NCBI GenBank assembly: GCA_050950645.1
Contig: JBMNHZ010000001.1
Coordinates: 186,001-250,000 of the forward strand
Source: BRH-c25 sp012519325
Lineage (GTDB): Bacteria; Bacillota; Clostridia; Lutisporales; Lutisporaceae
Length of the DNA: 64,000 bases
Reading direction: 5' to 3'
Below, piece after piece: positions 15,376-24,521 of this stretch; position 1 is the stretch's first letter; every line of letters starts with the position of its first letter. The notes beneath the pieces are model-generated. The model made no database searches. It was not told the DNA's origin and worked only from the letters and a program-made list of their open reading frames with translations. The translations under genes were made by a program, and so were the position numbers.

Positions 15376-16809
15376 CTATAGGTCGTAATAAAGCTCAAAT
15401 TCTGCCGGATGGGGAATTATGCTTATCTTCTTATGTTCCTTCTCTATCTTGTTCTTTATCCATGTTTCTAACAGGTGCTTTGTAAACACCCCGCCCTTAA
15501 GCAAGAATTCATGATCTTTCCTTAGTGCTTCCATAGCTTCCTCAAGGCTCTTCGGCAGGGCTTTTATCTTCTTCTTCTCCTCATCATCAAGCTCAAATAT
15601 ATTTACATCGTATGGCCCGAAGCCTTCCTTGACAGGATCAATTTTGTTTATTATACCATCTATGCCGGCCATCAGCAGTGCTGAATAAGCAAGATAAGGA
15701 TTGCAGGTGGCATCTGAAGGCCTGAACTCAAACCTCCTGCTGTCAGGGCTGTTGCCGTAGCCCGGTATTCTTACGACAGCGCTTCTGTTTGCAGTTGCAA
15801 AGCATATGCTTACCGGTGCTTCATAGCCGGGAACCAGCCTTTTATATGAATTAGTGCTGGGGCTGGTAATGGCCAATAATGCCGGAGAATGCTTCAAAAG
15901 TCCTCCGATAAAATACAGTGCCATCTGGCTAAGGCCGGAATATCCGTCCTTGTCATAGAATAAAGGTTTTCCATCCTTATACAGCCACATATGTACATGC
16001 ATTCCGCTTCCTGCCTCTCCAAGCATAGGTTTAGGCATGAAGGTGGCACTCTTTCCGTTTTGTATTGCCAGGTTTTTCACCACATATTTGAGTAAATATG
16101 TCTTATCCGCCATATCCTTCATCTTACCCGGTTCCACTTCCAGTTCAACCTGCGCCGGCCCTCCAACCTCATGATGATGATACTTTATGGGCATTCCAAA
16201 CTCTTCAAGCATAATTGTCATTTTGCTTCTTAAATCATTGGTCATATCATAAGGAAGCGCCGCATGGTATCCTCCCTTATGTCTTACTTTATAACCCAAA
16301 TTTTTTTCATAGTGGTCATTTGTATTCCATTCAGCCTGCAGAGAATCAATTGTTACCTCCTGATGCTCCGGTCTGCTTTCGTAAGCTATCTTATCGAATA
16401 AATAGAATTCGAACTCCGGTCCGATTATATTCTCATCCGCTATACCTGTAGAAATCAAGTATTTTTCGGCCTTTTCCGCTATATATCTGGGATCTGCTTC
16501 ATACCGTCTTATTCCGTCCTCAAGGGTATATATATCCCCTATCATGCTGAGAGTCGGAATTTCACAAAACGGATCAATAAAAGCCGTACTAAAGTCCGGA
16601 ATAAAAACCATATCACTTTTTTCAACAGTCTTGAAGCCATAGTTGGATCCGTCAAATCCTATGCCTTCCTCAAGTATCTTATCATTCAGCCTTGACACCG
16701 GAATCGAGAGGTGATGCCATCTACCTACCAAGTCAGTAATTTTGAAGTCAATCATTTTAATACCCTTTAAATTACAAAATTCCTTGGCCTCGGTGAGATT
16801 TTTAAACAA
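15376..16809 (-). CDS. glnA: Glutamine synthetase type I, without adenylylation tyrosine
   Basis: Type I glutamine synthetase (477 residues) making glutamine from glutamate, ammonia and ATP. Signatures present: GFDGSNYGF, the metal/glutamate loop GPEFEFYLF, HHHEVGGPAQVELE, the KPMLGEAGSGMHVHMW region, and NRSAVVRIPG with the latch RRFEFRPSDATCNPYLAY. The C-terminus has the layout of the beta subgroup, whose adenylylated tyrosine sits in NLYDLPPEE. Here the matching segment is NIFELDDEE, so the tyrosine is Phe and adenylylation control is unlikely. The TTG start at 16809 is chosen because AAGGAGG lies 8 bases before it; the longer frame upstream runs through the promoter. Confidence 0.93.
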   Translation of the reverse strand: MFKNLTEAKEFCNLKGIKMIDFKITDLVGRWHHLSIPVSRLNDKILEEGIGFDGSNYGFKTVEKSDMVFIPDFSTAFIDPFCEIPTLSMIGDIYTLEDGIRRYEADPRYIAEKAEKYLISTGIADENIIGPEFEFYLFDKIAYESRPEHQEVTIDSLQAEWNTNDHYEKNLGYKVRHKGGYHAALPYDMTNDLRSKMTIMLEEFGMPIKYHHHEVGGPAQVELEVEPGKMKDMADKTYLLKYVVKNLAIQNGKSATFMPKPMLGEAGSGMHVHMWLYKDGKPLFYDKDGYSGLSQMALYFIGGLLKHSPALLAITSPSTNSYKRLVPGYEAPVSICFATANRSAVVRIPGYGNSPDSRRFEFRPSDATCNPYLAYSALLMAGIDGIINKIDPVKEGFGPYDVNIFELDDEEKKKIKALPKSLEEAMEALRKDHEFLLKGGVFTKHLLETWIKNKIEKEHKKISIIPHPAEFELYYDL

Positions 16810-16843
16810 TACAATGACCTCCTTGTAATATTGTGCTATTTTC

Positions 16844-16872
16844 AGTATATTTAAACACCAGCTATAAGTCAA
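16844..16872 (-). promoter_or_regulatory. Sigma-A promoter of glnA
   Basis: TTGACT (16867-16872), 17-base spacer, TATACT (16844-16849) on the minus strand, giving a leader of about 30 bases. A hairpin at 16902-16934 just upstream may end the LCP transcript. No GlnR-type or ANTAR-type site is recognised. Confidence 0.75.
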
Positions 16873-17018
16873 ACAAATAAAAAAATGCAACATAAGCCAC
16901 ATTTTCCAGGCATCAAACGCCAGACGCCGGAAAGCTAAGGTATTCCTCACAGACAAAGTAACCCCTAACAGCAAAAATACGGCAGGGGGATAACGCTAAT
17001 GGCTTCGAAACCCTTCAC

Positions 17019-17906
17019 CTAATCTTCTTCTATTATCGGCTTTAACAGCTCCTTCATTTTCTCCCTGTCCGCAATGTAGAAGGATAGTCTGTTAATGGTG
17101 TCTGCCCTGCCTGGTATAGTCTGCAGGCTTATATTCTCTTTTTTTATCTTATTTGCCTTTGTAATATAGTACATCATCTTCTTTGGGGACATATTTGTCT
17201 TTACATATTCTTTGACAGGTTCCTGAAGCTTGAGAAAATTAGCAACAATATTGCCCCTCATTACCTTCTCGATACCTAATCTGACTATTTCCTGCTGCAT
17301 CTTCACCCTGCCCAGGTCTCCATCCTTGTAACCGCCACCCTTATTGTTCTTTCGGTATCTGAGGAGCTTAATAATATCTTCTCCCCTGCTTACTACATGG
17401 CCTTTTTGATAGTGTATATGCAAATCATCAGCCGGATCATCGTAACTCATATCCATAGGTACAGTAACCTTAATTCCGCCTATGGAATCAACCAGTGCTT
17501 CTACAGCCTCATAATCCACCTCTACATAATAATGCACATTTACTCCCGTAAGAGACGCAACATTTTCAACCACACTATCTGCTCCTCCTCTTCCATAGGA
17601 AGAGTTTATCTTGTTATTTGCAGAGGTCTTATATCCTTTTCTCTCAATATATGTGTCTCTGGGTATCGATAGTACATCTATCGCTCCATCATCAGGATCA
17701 AAGCTTGCCAGCATGATTGCATCTGCAAGGCCCTGTGCAACACCCATAACTACAACATTTACTCTTTTTTCCGGCACCGGATAGCCTTCTGCACCATCCT
17801 CGACACTTATTTGCTTCAGGAAATAATAGGTAAAACCGTATCCTGCTAATGCAATCAGAATTACTGCAACCACAACTGCTCTAATAATTTTACCTTTGCT
17901 ATTCAA
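17019..17906 (-). CDS. LCP family (LytR-CpsA-Psr) cell wall glycopolymer ligase
   Basis: Single-pass membrane protein, 295 residues. The cytoplasmic N-terminus is short, a TM segment follows at about 9-30, and the outer LCP domain starts with KRVNVVVMGVA. Family residues are visible: ASFDPDDGAIDVLSIPRDTYIER (Asp and Arg of the pyrophosphate site), KINSSYGRGG, and the later RYRKNNKGGGYKDGDLGRVKMQQEIV block. LCP proteins transfer anionic polymers from lipid carriers to peptidoglycan. It starts at a TTG behind GGAGGCAATAAA, one base after the DUF3343 gene, so the two form an operon. The C-terminal tail after the LCP domain is short, so no extra domain is present. Confidence 0.92.
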   Translation of the reverse strand: MNSKGKIIRAVVVAVILIALAGYGFTYYFLKQISVEDGAEGYPVPEKRVNVVVMGVAQGLADAIMLASFDPDDGAIDVLSIPRDTYIERKGYKTSANNKINSSYGRGGADSVVENVASLTGVNVHYYVEVDYEAVEALVDSIGGIKVTVPMDMSYDDPADDLHIHYQKGHVVSRGEDIIKLLRYRKNNKGGGYKDGDLGRVKMQQEIVRLGIEKVMRGNIVANFLKLQEPVKEYVKTNMSPKKMMYYITKANKIKKENISLQTIPGRADTINRLSFYIADREKMKELLKPIIEED

Positions 17907-17907
17907 T

Positions 17908-18168
17908 TTATTGCCTCCGATTGTATACTTTTCTGCCGTTTTGCACTTCTACATGATAATAGCCGGCTACCTTCAGGTCTTCTTTGGCAGCAAGTGCCAT
18001 AATTCTTTCAATCTCTCCGGCTTCCATTCTGGCCGAAAGTCCGCAGCTTGCAGTTAATTCCCGTGGAACCGGCATGATGTTTATATCATAACCCCCATCC
18101 CTTACTGCCTTTTCAAACTTCAAAGCATAGTGGGTGGAATCAAAAACGGCAATATAATATTCTGTCAT
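17908..18168 (-). CDS. DUF3343 protein (putative Se/S carrier-like)
   Basis: Small protein of 86 residues starting at the ATG at 18168, 8 bases behind GAGGAG; a GTG three codons upstream sits too close to that site. It has the DUF3343 pattern: YIAVFDSTHYALKFEK at the start and MPVPRELTASCGLS with the conserved cysteine in the middle. These domains are suspected sulfur/selenium carriers, often found with YedF-like proteins and selenium genes. The divergent gene 110 bases away encodes a LysR regulator of the subfamily linked with selenium metabolism, which supports that reading. Its pairing with an LCP gene is unexplained. Confidence 0.8.
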   Translation of the reverse strand: MTEYYIAVFDSTHYALKFEKAVRDGGYDINIMPVPRELTASCGLSARMEAGEIERIMALAAKEDLKVAGYYHVEVQNGRKVYNRRQ

Positions 18169-18277
18169 TGCATTCACTCCTCATATCGACTAAAATTATA
18201 TTATAATCGGAGGAAAACATCAAACAATTATTAGTGTGCATACATAAGTACATATAATACATTAAGGAAGTGAAGCT

Positions 18278-19186
18278 ATGGACTTCAGACAAATTGAAGC
18301 CTTTGTATATGTAGTTCGGTTTAGGAGCTTTTCCAAGGCAGCGGATGCAATTTACCTTACCCAACCCACAGTAAGCTCTCATATAAGCAATTTGGAAAAA
18401 GAGCTTGGAATCAAGCTGATAGATCGTTCCGGAAAAGATGTGGAGCCGACCGGTGCCGGCAGAATTTTTTTTGACTATGCCAATAACCTTATTAATATCA
18501 GAGACAATGCTATATTCACACTTAATGAATTCACAAAAAAGATTGAGGGAAAGGTTGAAATAGCAGCCTCCACAGTACCGGCCGAATACTTGCTCCCGAA
18601 GCTTTTGATCGGCTTCCGGAAAATTTATGATATAAGCTTTTCCGTGGATCAATTCGATTCCAGACAGGTAGTTGATGAACTCCTTGAAAAAAAATATGAG
18701 CTGGGAATGGTAGGCACTGTTATAGAAAATAATAAGCTTGAATATCATAAGCTTACAGAGGACAAGCTGGTATTGGCAACTCCCTGCAATAAGAAATTCT
18801 CCTCAATTGATTCAAGCGTTCTGCCCTTTGAAGCAATCAAAGATGAAAGCTTTATATACAGGGAATCCGGTTCAGGCACAAGGCAGGAATTTGAGAAGAT
18901 ATTTATCAGACATGGAATTGATCCCTCTTCCATAAAAATTGCTGCCCGGTTTAACAGTATAGATGCCATAAAGCAGGCTGTAAGTCAGGGACTTGGAATA
19001 TCAGTAATGTCTTACATCAGCATTGAAGATTACATAAGCTTCGGCCGGATGAAGGCCTTTGACATTGAGGGCATTGACCTGACAAGAGCTTTTTATATAG
19101 TCACTCATAAGAAAAGACCGCTTTCGCCGGTCAATTCGGTATTTTTAAAATATGTTCTTGATAGTTATAACACATCAGCCAAATAA
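18278..19186 (+). CDS. LysR family regulator, selenium-metabolism-associated type
   Basis: LysR-type regulator of 302 residues. The N-terminal winged helix-turn-helix is MDFRQIEAFVYVVRFRSFSKAADAIYLTQPTVSSHISNLEKELG (residues 1-44), followed by the linker helix and a two-lobed substrate-binding domain (about 90-295). Residues such as SASTVPAEYLLPKLL and YRESGSGTRQEFEK are typical of the subfamily found with DUF3343 and selenium-donor genes. It is divergent from DUF3343-LCP, the common arrangement for autoregulated LysR genes. The last 22 bases overlap the convergent Nudix gene. Confidence 0.88.
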   Translation: MDFRQIEAFVYVVRFRSFSKAADAIYLTQPTVSSHISNLEKELGIKLIDRSGKDVEPTGAGRIFFDYANNLINIRDNAIFTLNEFTKKIEGKVEIAASTVPAEYLLPKLLIGFRKIYDISFSVDQFDSRQVVDELLEKKYELGMVGTVIENNKLEYHKLTEDKLVLATPCNKKFSSIDSSVLPFEAIKDESFIYRESGSGTRQEFEKIFIRHGIDPSSIKIAARFNSIDAIKQAVSQGLGISVMSYISIEDYISFGRMKAFDIEGIDLTRAFYIVTHKKRPLSPVNSVFLKYVLDSYNTSAK

Positions 19187-19668
19187 CTTATATAATCTTC
19201 CCCGAAATCAATAAATTCATTTCTTTTTATCATTGATACTATTTCCTCTATACCGGCGTATCTGACTTCACTAACCTCTTCCTTCTGTATCCTGATATCC
19301 TTCAGGCTTACATCCCTGCATACAAGCCATAAATCTGAAAACACACTCTTGAATCTGGTTCTGTATAATCTCTTAAATGCATCCCGTTCAAAGGTTAATC
19401 CCAGTTCTTCCTTTACTTCTCTAAAAGCAGCATCCAGGCTGTTTTCGCCCTTAACTGCGGAACCTCCTGCCACACTCCAAATATCAGGCCAAACATCAAC
19501 CATAGAGGATCTTTTCTGTATAAGGTACTCACCTTTGCTGTTTCTTATCCAGATATGAACCACCAAATGATATTCTCCCTCTTTTAAAGGCCTGCCTCTT
19601 TCGATAGTTCTTCCGGTCAAGTTGCCGTCTTTATCCAAAACATCCCATAGCTCCGGATTATTAATCAT
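19165..19668 (-). CDS. Nudix hydrolase
   Basis: Protein of 167 residues hydrolysing a nucleoside-diphosphate-X type substrate. The Nudix box (G-x5-E-x7-REVKEELGL) is complete at about residues 68-90, and the N-terminal ELWDVLDKDGNLTG...HLVVHIWIRN segment resembles the isopentenyl-diphosphate isomerase-like Nudix branch. The substrate cannot be told from sequence. The gene is convergent with and overlaps the end of the LysR gene. The start follows GAGGGC. Confidence 0.88.
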   Translation of the reverse strand: MINNPELWDVLDKDGNLTGRTIERGRPLKEGEYHLVVHIWIRNSKGEYLIQKRSSMVDVWPDIWSVAGGSAVKGENSLDAAFREVKEELGLTFERDAFKRLYRTRFKSVFSDLWLVCRDVSLKDIRIQKEEVSEVRYAGIEEIVSMIKRNEFIDFGEDYISYLADVL

Positions 19669-19719
19669 AATATCTATGCCCTCTTTACCGGTTTATTATC
19701 AGGTAGTCTTATGCCGGGA

Positions 19720-20505
19720 TTATTCACTAAAGCCGCTGTAGCTTTCATAATAACCCAGCTTATTGGATATCCTCCTTGCCCCGTCTACAACCAGGCTAAC
19801 GAAATAATCCGTATCCTGGGGGAATCTATATTGGGGGCCGGATATGGACAAGCATCCGATAACCTTTTTGCTGTTGTCAAAAATCGGAGCGGCAACACAG
19901 CCTACATCATGTTCCTTTTCACCTATACTGACTGAATAGCCTCTTGCCTTAATCGTCCTTAGTTCAGCAATGAACTCCTTGGGATCAACTACTGTTCTTT
20001 CCGTATATCTCTTCAGTTCTTTAGATTTTTCATACCAAATGCTTTCATCCAAATGCGCCAATATGGATTTACCGGTAGCTCCATACCATATAGGAGATCT
20101 TTCCCCTATTCTTACATATCTCTTAATAGCCAGGGGACTCTCAACTTGAATAAAGCAAACTTTTTCCATATTATCCAGCAAGTAAAGGTTAATAGTTTCC
20201 TTTGTAGCCTGACCGATTTCTTCCATAATTGGCCTGCTAATCTGCCCCAGATCCAAGCTTTCTTTTGCAATCAACCCTAGAAAATATATTTCGTACCCTA
20301 ATTTATAATAGTTGCTGCCTGAGTCTCTTCTGATAAATCCTTCATTTTCCAATGTTGCAAGCAAGCGAGAGGTTGTAGACTTAGGCAAATCCACTTTTTT
20401 GGCAATCTCGGTCAGAGTAAATCTTCTTTCGTTCCAAGTAAAGCATTTTAATATTTGTAGAGCCCTGTTTATTGACCTAACATTATTCTCATCGGATTTC
20501 CGCAA
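19720..20505 (-). CDS. IclR family transcriptional regulator
   Basis: Regulator of 261 residues: N-terminal winged helix (RALQILKCFTWNERRFTLTEIAKKVDLPKSTTSRLLATLENEGFI), then the IclR effector domain with GKSILAHLDE, YSVSIGEKEHDVGCVAAPIFD and a final SISGP motif. A TTG at 20505 is preferred as start because GGAGGG lies 7 bases before it; the ATG 15 bases upstream has no site. It sits just past the end of the TctCBA operon and is the only obvious regulator in the 20-40 kb island. Palindromes of IclR type lie just downstream of the tctC, TIM-barrel and dctM promoters, and it is the likely protein binding them (inference). Confidence 0.9.
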   Translation of the reverse strand: MRKSDENNVRSINRALQILKCFTWNERRFTLTEIAKKVDLPKSTTSRLLATLENEGFIRRDSGSNYYKLGYEIYFLGLIAKESLDLGQISRPIMEEIGQATKETINLYLLDNMEKVCFIQVESPLAIKRYVRIGERSPIWYGATGKSILAHLDESIWYEKSKELKRYTERTVVDPKEFIAELRTIKARGYSVSIGEKEHDVGCVAAPIFDNSKKVIGCLSISGPQYRFPQDTDYFVSLVVDGARRISNKLGYYESYSGFSE

Positions 20506-20709
20506 TTTAATTCCCTCCATATGTACTTTTTATTAATTAGCACAATTCCCAAAAAGAATGCTTCCTTTTTCACCAACTATATTAACACATATTTTTTTAT
20601 CTATTACAAGCAAAATTTTTTTTGGATTCTGTGTGCCCCTGTTTCACTATGGATACCTGAGATACCCCCGTTAGTATGATAACATAAATAAATACATAAG
20701 GAAAGAATC

Positions 20710-20760
20710 CCTAAAAAATATTGAGGCCGACACCTATCTGTTTCCTATGGTTACGGCCTC
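20710..20760 (-). terminator. Terminator of the tctCBA operon
   Basis: Stem GAGGCCG/CGGCCTC (20723-20729 with 20754-20760, long loop), followed on the minus strand by AATATTTTTTAGGG. It lies about 30 bases past the tctA stop codon. The rest of 20506-20790 holds the IclR promoter region and no gene. Confidence 0.75.
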
Positions 20761-20790
20761 CCTTTGCTCTTTTTTCCGTAAAAGCCGGGA

Positions 20791-22299
20791 CTATGCCATA
20801 TTCTTTTTGCTTCTCCTTGAATCCAAGTAGTACTTAACAGCTGGAATATTTGATACAACTGTAATAATTGTAAATACCGTAAGCACAATAGTAATAGGGC
20901 GCCCGAACAGTGCCACAAGCATATTTTCTTCAGTTGAAGCCAAAGAAATAGCCCTGCGGAAACTGTTATCCATCATGCCGCCCAGCACAAGGGCGAGTAT
21001 CATGGGAGCGACGGGATAATCGCGCCTGCGCATTAAGTAACCAAGGATTCCGAAGAAAAACATAAGCCCCACGTCAAACATACGGTTATTACATGCAAAT
21101 GCGCCGATTACGCACAGCACGGTGACAATCGGAAGGAGAATCCTCTTGGGTATGTTGATTATTCTGCTGATCCTGGGCCCCAGCAGCAAACCCAGTATCA
21201 ATATAAAAACAGAACCTATAATCCCTCCTGCCAGAACAGCCTGAAACAGGTGGGGGCTGGTTTTAATAAACATTGGGCCGGGTTGCAGCCCATGGATATA
21301 AAATACCGAGAGTATGATAGCAGTAACGGCGTCTCCCGGAACAGCGAGAGTCAGCATAGGTATAAGTGCGCCTCCTATACAGGCATTGTTTGCTGCTTCA
21401 CTGGCTACAATGCCCTCAACCTGACCTTCCCCAAAAGGAACATCCGGGTTTTTTACTATTCTCTTAGCCTCACCGTAAGCAAGGAAGGCAGCAACCGGGC
21501 CACCTGCCCCCGGAAGCGCACCGACCAGAGTGCCGATAACAGAATAATACATTGAGCGAAGGAAATACTTAGACATATCCTTTATTCTCACAATAGATTT
21601 AATCATTTTTGAAACTTCAGCATCTAAATAACCATCCGAAATAACACTTAACACCTCGTTAAAACCAAATAAGCCTACTAAAGCCGGAACTATGTTTATA
21701 CCCGCCTGTAGGTCATAGATTCCAAAGGTCATCCGGGGAGTACCCATAACGGAATCTATCCCTATCATACTCATTATCAAGCCCATCATGGCGCTTATAA
21801 GCCCTTTAGAAAAGCTCTTGGCGGTTAGTGAGCCTACGGTTGCCAGTCCGAAAAGGGCCAGCAGAAAATAATCCATTGGTGTGAATTTCAAAGCAATATC
21901 AGATATGGGTTTTGCAGCAAGCCATAGTACCACAAAGCCGAACAGAGTACCAATGAATGAATAAACAGTAGCATATTTCAGAGCCTTGTAAGCTTCTCCC
22001 CGATTGGCAAGGGGATACCCATCCAAGGTGGTAACCACCGATGATGGCGCACCGGGAATGTTAATCAGAATGGCAGAGATTGCACCGGAAAATACACCTA
22101 CCGTATAAACGCCCATTATTGTAGCTATAGCATCTCCCGTTTTCCATGAATATGTAATTGATACCAGAAGAGCTGTTGCCATGGAAACAGAAAGACCCGG
22201 GATTGAACCTACAAACAGACCTGCAACCGCCCCTATAAATACCATCCATACAAAATGAAAGTCCCCAAAATAAGAAATTACATTATAAAAGCCTGACAA
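20791..22299 (-). CDS. tctA: Tripartite tricarboxylate transporter permease TctA
   Basis: Large permease (502 residues, about 11-12 hydrophobic segments) of a tripartite tricarboxylate transporter. TctA signatures are clear: GLFVGSIPGLSVSMATALL near the N-terminus, INIPGAPSSVVTTLDGYPLANRGEA, GALPGAGGPVAAFLAYG and ALIPMLTLAVPGDAVTAIILSVFYIHGLQPGP. The TTG at 22299 is chosen as start because AGGAGGT lies 8 bases before it; the longer frame overlaps tctB. It is the last gene of tctC-tctB-tctA. These systems import carboxylates such as citrate, tartrate or aromatic acids; here the substrate is unknown. Confidence 0.93.
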   Translation of the reverse strand: MSGFYNVISYFGDFHFVWMVFIGAVAGLFVGSIPGLSVSMATALLVSITYSWKTGDAIATIMGVYTVGVFSGAISAILINIPGAPSSVVTTLDGYPLANRGEAYKALKYATVYSFIGTLFGFVVLWLAAKPISDIALKFTPMDYFLLALFGLATVGSLTAKSFSKGLISAMMGLIMSMIGIDSVMGTPRMTFGIYDLQAGINIVPALVGLFGFNEVLSVISDGYLDAEVSKMIKSIVRIKDMSKYFLRSMYYSVIGTLVGALPGAGGPVAAFLAYGEAKRIVKNPDVPFGEGQVEGIVASEAANNACIGGALIPMLTLAVPGDAVTAIILSVFYIHGLQPGPMFIKTSPHLFQAVLAGGIIGSVFILILGLLLGPRISRIINIPKRILLPIVTVLCVIGAFACNNRMFDVGLMFFFGILGYLMRRRDYPVAPMILALVLGGMMDNSFRRAISLASTEENMLVALFGRPITIVLTVFTIITVVSNIPAVKYYLDSRRSKKNMA

Positions 22300-22312
22300 A
22301 CAAACCCACCTC

Positions 22313-22786
22313 CTAAGGCAGCATAACGTGCAGAAAAACACCGAATATTACATAAACTGAAACAGAGCATATAACAGAGATTATTGCTATCAGCCATATT
22401 CTACGCTCACCCAGATGTAGAAACATCGCAACTAAAAACAGTATAGTCGAAGGGATAAATTTAAAGTATTTTATAATCCTATAATAAACAATGGAGCTTC
22501 CTATTGTAAATAAAACGCTTTTCCAATGGATAGCGGTTTTCTTTTCAATTCTTTCATTTGATTCTATTTGCTTTTTACCATCTGCAATAAGTGAAAGAGA
22601 TAAGGCTGTTACAAAAACAGCAATCAGTAAAGGAAAAAGGTACGGAGACAATTTCCATTCCAATTTGACAGTGCTGTAATGATTAACCAGTGAATAGACT
22701 ATCAGCGCTATTGCAAGCATTAAGAACAAAAGGGCATCCTGAATATTTTTATTATGTAAATAATCTTTCTTCCTGTTTTTTTCCAT
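22313..22786 (-). CDS. tctB: Tripartite tricarboxylate transporter small permease TctB
   Basis: Small membrane subunit of 157 residues with a basic N-terminus (MEKNRKKDY) and four hydrophobic segments, the TctB layout. A conserved W-K-L-S-P-Y-L-F-P element sits after the first segment. The start at 22786 lies behind GGAAGG; a GTG five codons upstream overlaps that site. It ends 13 bases before tctA. The 234-base gap to tctC contains a strong hairpin. Confidence 0.88.
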   Translation of the reverse strand: MEKNRKKDYLHNKNIQDALLFLMLAIALIVYSLVNHYSTVKLEWKLSPYLFPLLIAVFVTALSLSLIADGKKQIESNERIEKKTAIHWKSVLFTIGSSIVYYRIIKYFKFIPSTILFLVAMFLHLGERRIWLIAIISVICSVSVYVIFGVFLHVMLP

Positions 22787-22826
22787 ATTACAGCCTTCCA
22801 CCTTTTAAAAAAATATGAAGTGGAAA

Positions 22827-22851
22827 CCGCCGGCATTGATTCTGCCAGCGG
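22827..22851 (-). terminator. Intercistronic hairpin after tctC
   Basis: Stem CCGCTGGCA/TGCCGGCGG, followed further on by TTTCC...ATTTTTTT on the minus strand. It probably ends part of the transcription, so the binding protein is made in excess over the permeases. Confidence 0.65.
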
Positions 22852-23020
22852 CTGCCACAACTGCAACAGCATTTATAATAATGCAGGCTCAATTCCCAAA
22901 CGTTACAGCCATTTTAACAATTACTGCTGCAAAATTCAATATAAACTATATGTTCGCACTAAACATATTCAATAACATATTAATACAAATGTAGATTATT
23001 CCCCTTTATTGCATATGTAA

Positions 23021-24094
23021 TTACGGTCTGGGAATATTGAATTTTTCAGGGCTGAACTTGCTGGCACCCGCATCATAGAGAAGCCAGCTTACAAGAGATT
23101 CCCACTCAGAATAGAACTTCTTTACGGAAGCCTCATCGGGATACTTTTCATACAATTTCTCCAAGCAGTTTTTGGCAACATAATCCTTCCATTCCTGCTC
23201 CTGTATAGCTTTAGCAGCAGCTTCCTTCAATATCTCCTGAATCTCTGCCGGAACATCCTTGTCAACAATCAGGGACAGCGGAGTAAAAGGAGTGCCGAAG
23301 TATTCTTCAGAACCAGGGATGACTTCTGCAAAAGTTGGAACGTCAGGGTATTTATCAAGCCTATCCACTGCAGAAATACCCAAGAGCTTTAAATCACCGC
23401 TTTCTATGTAGCTAGTAACCGTAGAAAAGTTTGAGTTTGTGAAATCCACCTGGTCACCAAGAACGGCAACAATGCAGTCACTCCCTCCGGCATAAGCAGT
23501 CAGTGCCGGCTCCAGGCCCAGCTTATTATAAATTAAGCTCTGTACATGACCGGAGCCTCCCGGACCGGTATAAGACATTTTCACTTTACCCGGACGGGCT
23601 TTCATATCATCAACCAGTTCCTGAAGAGTATTATACTTGGAGTTCTTATTCACTACTATAACCTTTGGGTCATTTACTGTAACCATGATAGGTGAAAAGT
23701 CAGCATAGCTCATTTCGGAAAGGCCCATAACTCTCTGTGTTCCAAGGGACTCAGCAGTAAAAAGGATAGTATAACCGTCAGGTTCGGCATCAAGAACAGT
23801 CTTGGCACCTACTGCTCCGGAAGCACCGCCCTGATTTTGAACAGTGATGGATTGCCCCAGGAACTTCTCCATCTGGATTGCCAGCTGCCTTCCTGTCAGG
23901 TCGGTAGTTCCTCCTGCTCCATAGGGAACAATCATTGTGATTGATTTCTTGGGATATTCAGGCTTTGGTTCTTCCGCAGGAGCGGAAGCATCCGACTTAG
24001 CCGGTTCGGAAGAAGGACTGCTGCTAGAGCAGGCAACCATGACAAAAACCAGGCAGAGAGTCAACATAAGTAAAAAAATTGATCTCATTTTCAT
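23021..24094 (-). CDS. tctC: Tripartite tricarboxylate transporter solute-binding lipoprotein TctC
   Basis: Extracytoplasmic binding protein (Bug/TctC family), 357 residues. The signal peptide ends in the lipobox MVAC (Cys about residue 22), followed by a Ser/Pro/Glu-rich linker. Family loops are PYGAGGTTDLTGRQLA, the GGASGAVGAKTVLDAEPDGYTIL region and YTGPGGSGHVQSLIY. The ATG at 24094 is chosen because AAGGGG lies 9 bases upstream; earlier in-frame ATGs overlap it. First gene of the tctCBA operon, with a perfect sigma-A promoter and a palindromic operator-like site. The ligand is unknown. Confidence 0.92.
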   Translation of the reverse strand: MKMRSIFLLMLTLCLVFVMVACSSSSPSSEPAKSDASAPAEEPKPEYPKKSITMIVPYGAGGTTDLTGRQLAIQMEKFLGQSITVQNQGGASGAVGAKTVLDAEPDGYTILFTAESLGTQRVMGLSEMSYADFSPIMVTVNDPKVIVVNKNSKYNTLQELVDDMKARPGKVKMSYTGPGGSGHVQSLIYNKLGLEPALTAYAGGSDCIVAVLGDQVDFTNSNFSTVTSYIESGDLKLLGISAVDRLDKYPDVPTFAEVIPGSEEYFGTPFTPLSLIVDKDVPAEIQEILKEAAAKAIQEQEWKDYVAKNCLEKLYEKYPDEASVKKFYSEWESLVSWLLYDAGASKFSPEKFNIPRP

Positions 24095-24259
24095 AAATTC
24101 CATCCCCTTCATTATTTATTGTTGTTCTATTTATTTATAATTAAATAGACAAAAGTAATACTGTTTAAGAGCTTAACATATTTCAAGCATTTTATTAAGG
24201 TATTATTTCGTATTACTGCGGAAATGGTAATGTTCACTCATTGTATGGTGATTTGTTTT

Positions 24260-24314
24260 GTTCTACGGAACTCACTTTTGATTGTATTATAAAGTACTGT
24301 AACAAATGTGTCAA
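24260..24314 (-). promoter_or_regulatory. Promoter of tctCBA with IclR-type palindrome
   Basis: Consensus -35 TTGACA (24309-24314), 17 bases, -10 TATAAT (24286-24291). The palindrome GTTCCGTAGAAC (24260-24271 on the complement) falls about 8-19 bases downstream of the predicted start, the place for a repressor. The same GTTCCGTA...GAAC pattern follows the dctM promoter. Nothing else is recognised in the 24095-24521 gap apart from the divergent promoter. Confidence 0.7.
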
Positions 24315-24416
24315 GTAAATTATCTTTAAATATTCAATCATAGTATAAAAATACTTCGAATCGGTATGAATATATAAATTTTTATCTTGATTTTATAATA
24401 ATTATACAATATTGTA

Positions 24417-24484
24417 TTGACTTTTTGCTGTTATTCTCATACAATTAATAATGTATATTTGGTACATGTTTCTGTCTTATGGAA
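24417..24484 (+). promoter_or_regulatory. Promoter of the TIM-barrel gene with operator-like site
   Basis: TTGACT (24417-24422), 17-base spacer, TACAAT (24440-24445). Downstream, TTCTGTCTTATGGAA (24470-24484) matches the dctM site (TTCCACTTTACGGAA) at both ends and in its TTA centre. Confidence 0.55.
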
Positions 24485-24521
24485 TTCTTTAAGTGCTGAT
24501 GGAACTGAAAGGAGTAAAAAA

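Noticed and set aside
18140..18748. A 202-residue minus-strand frame opposite the LysR gene
   Set aside because: Antisense to a clear LysR gene and overlapping the DUF3343 start; no family features.
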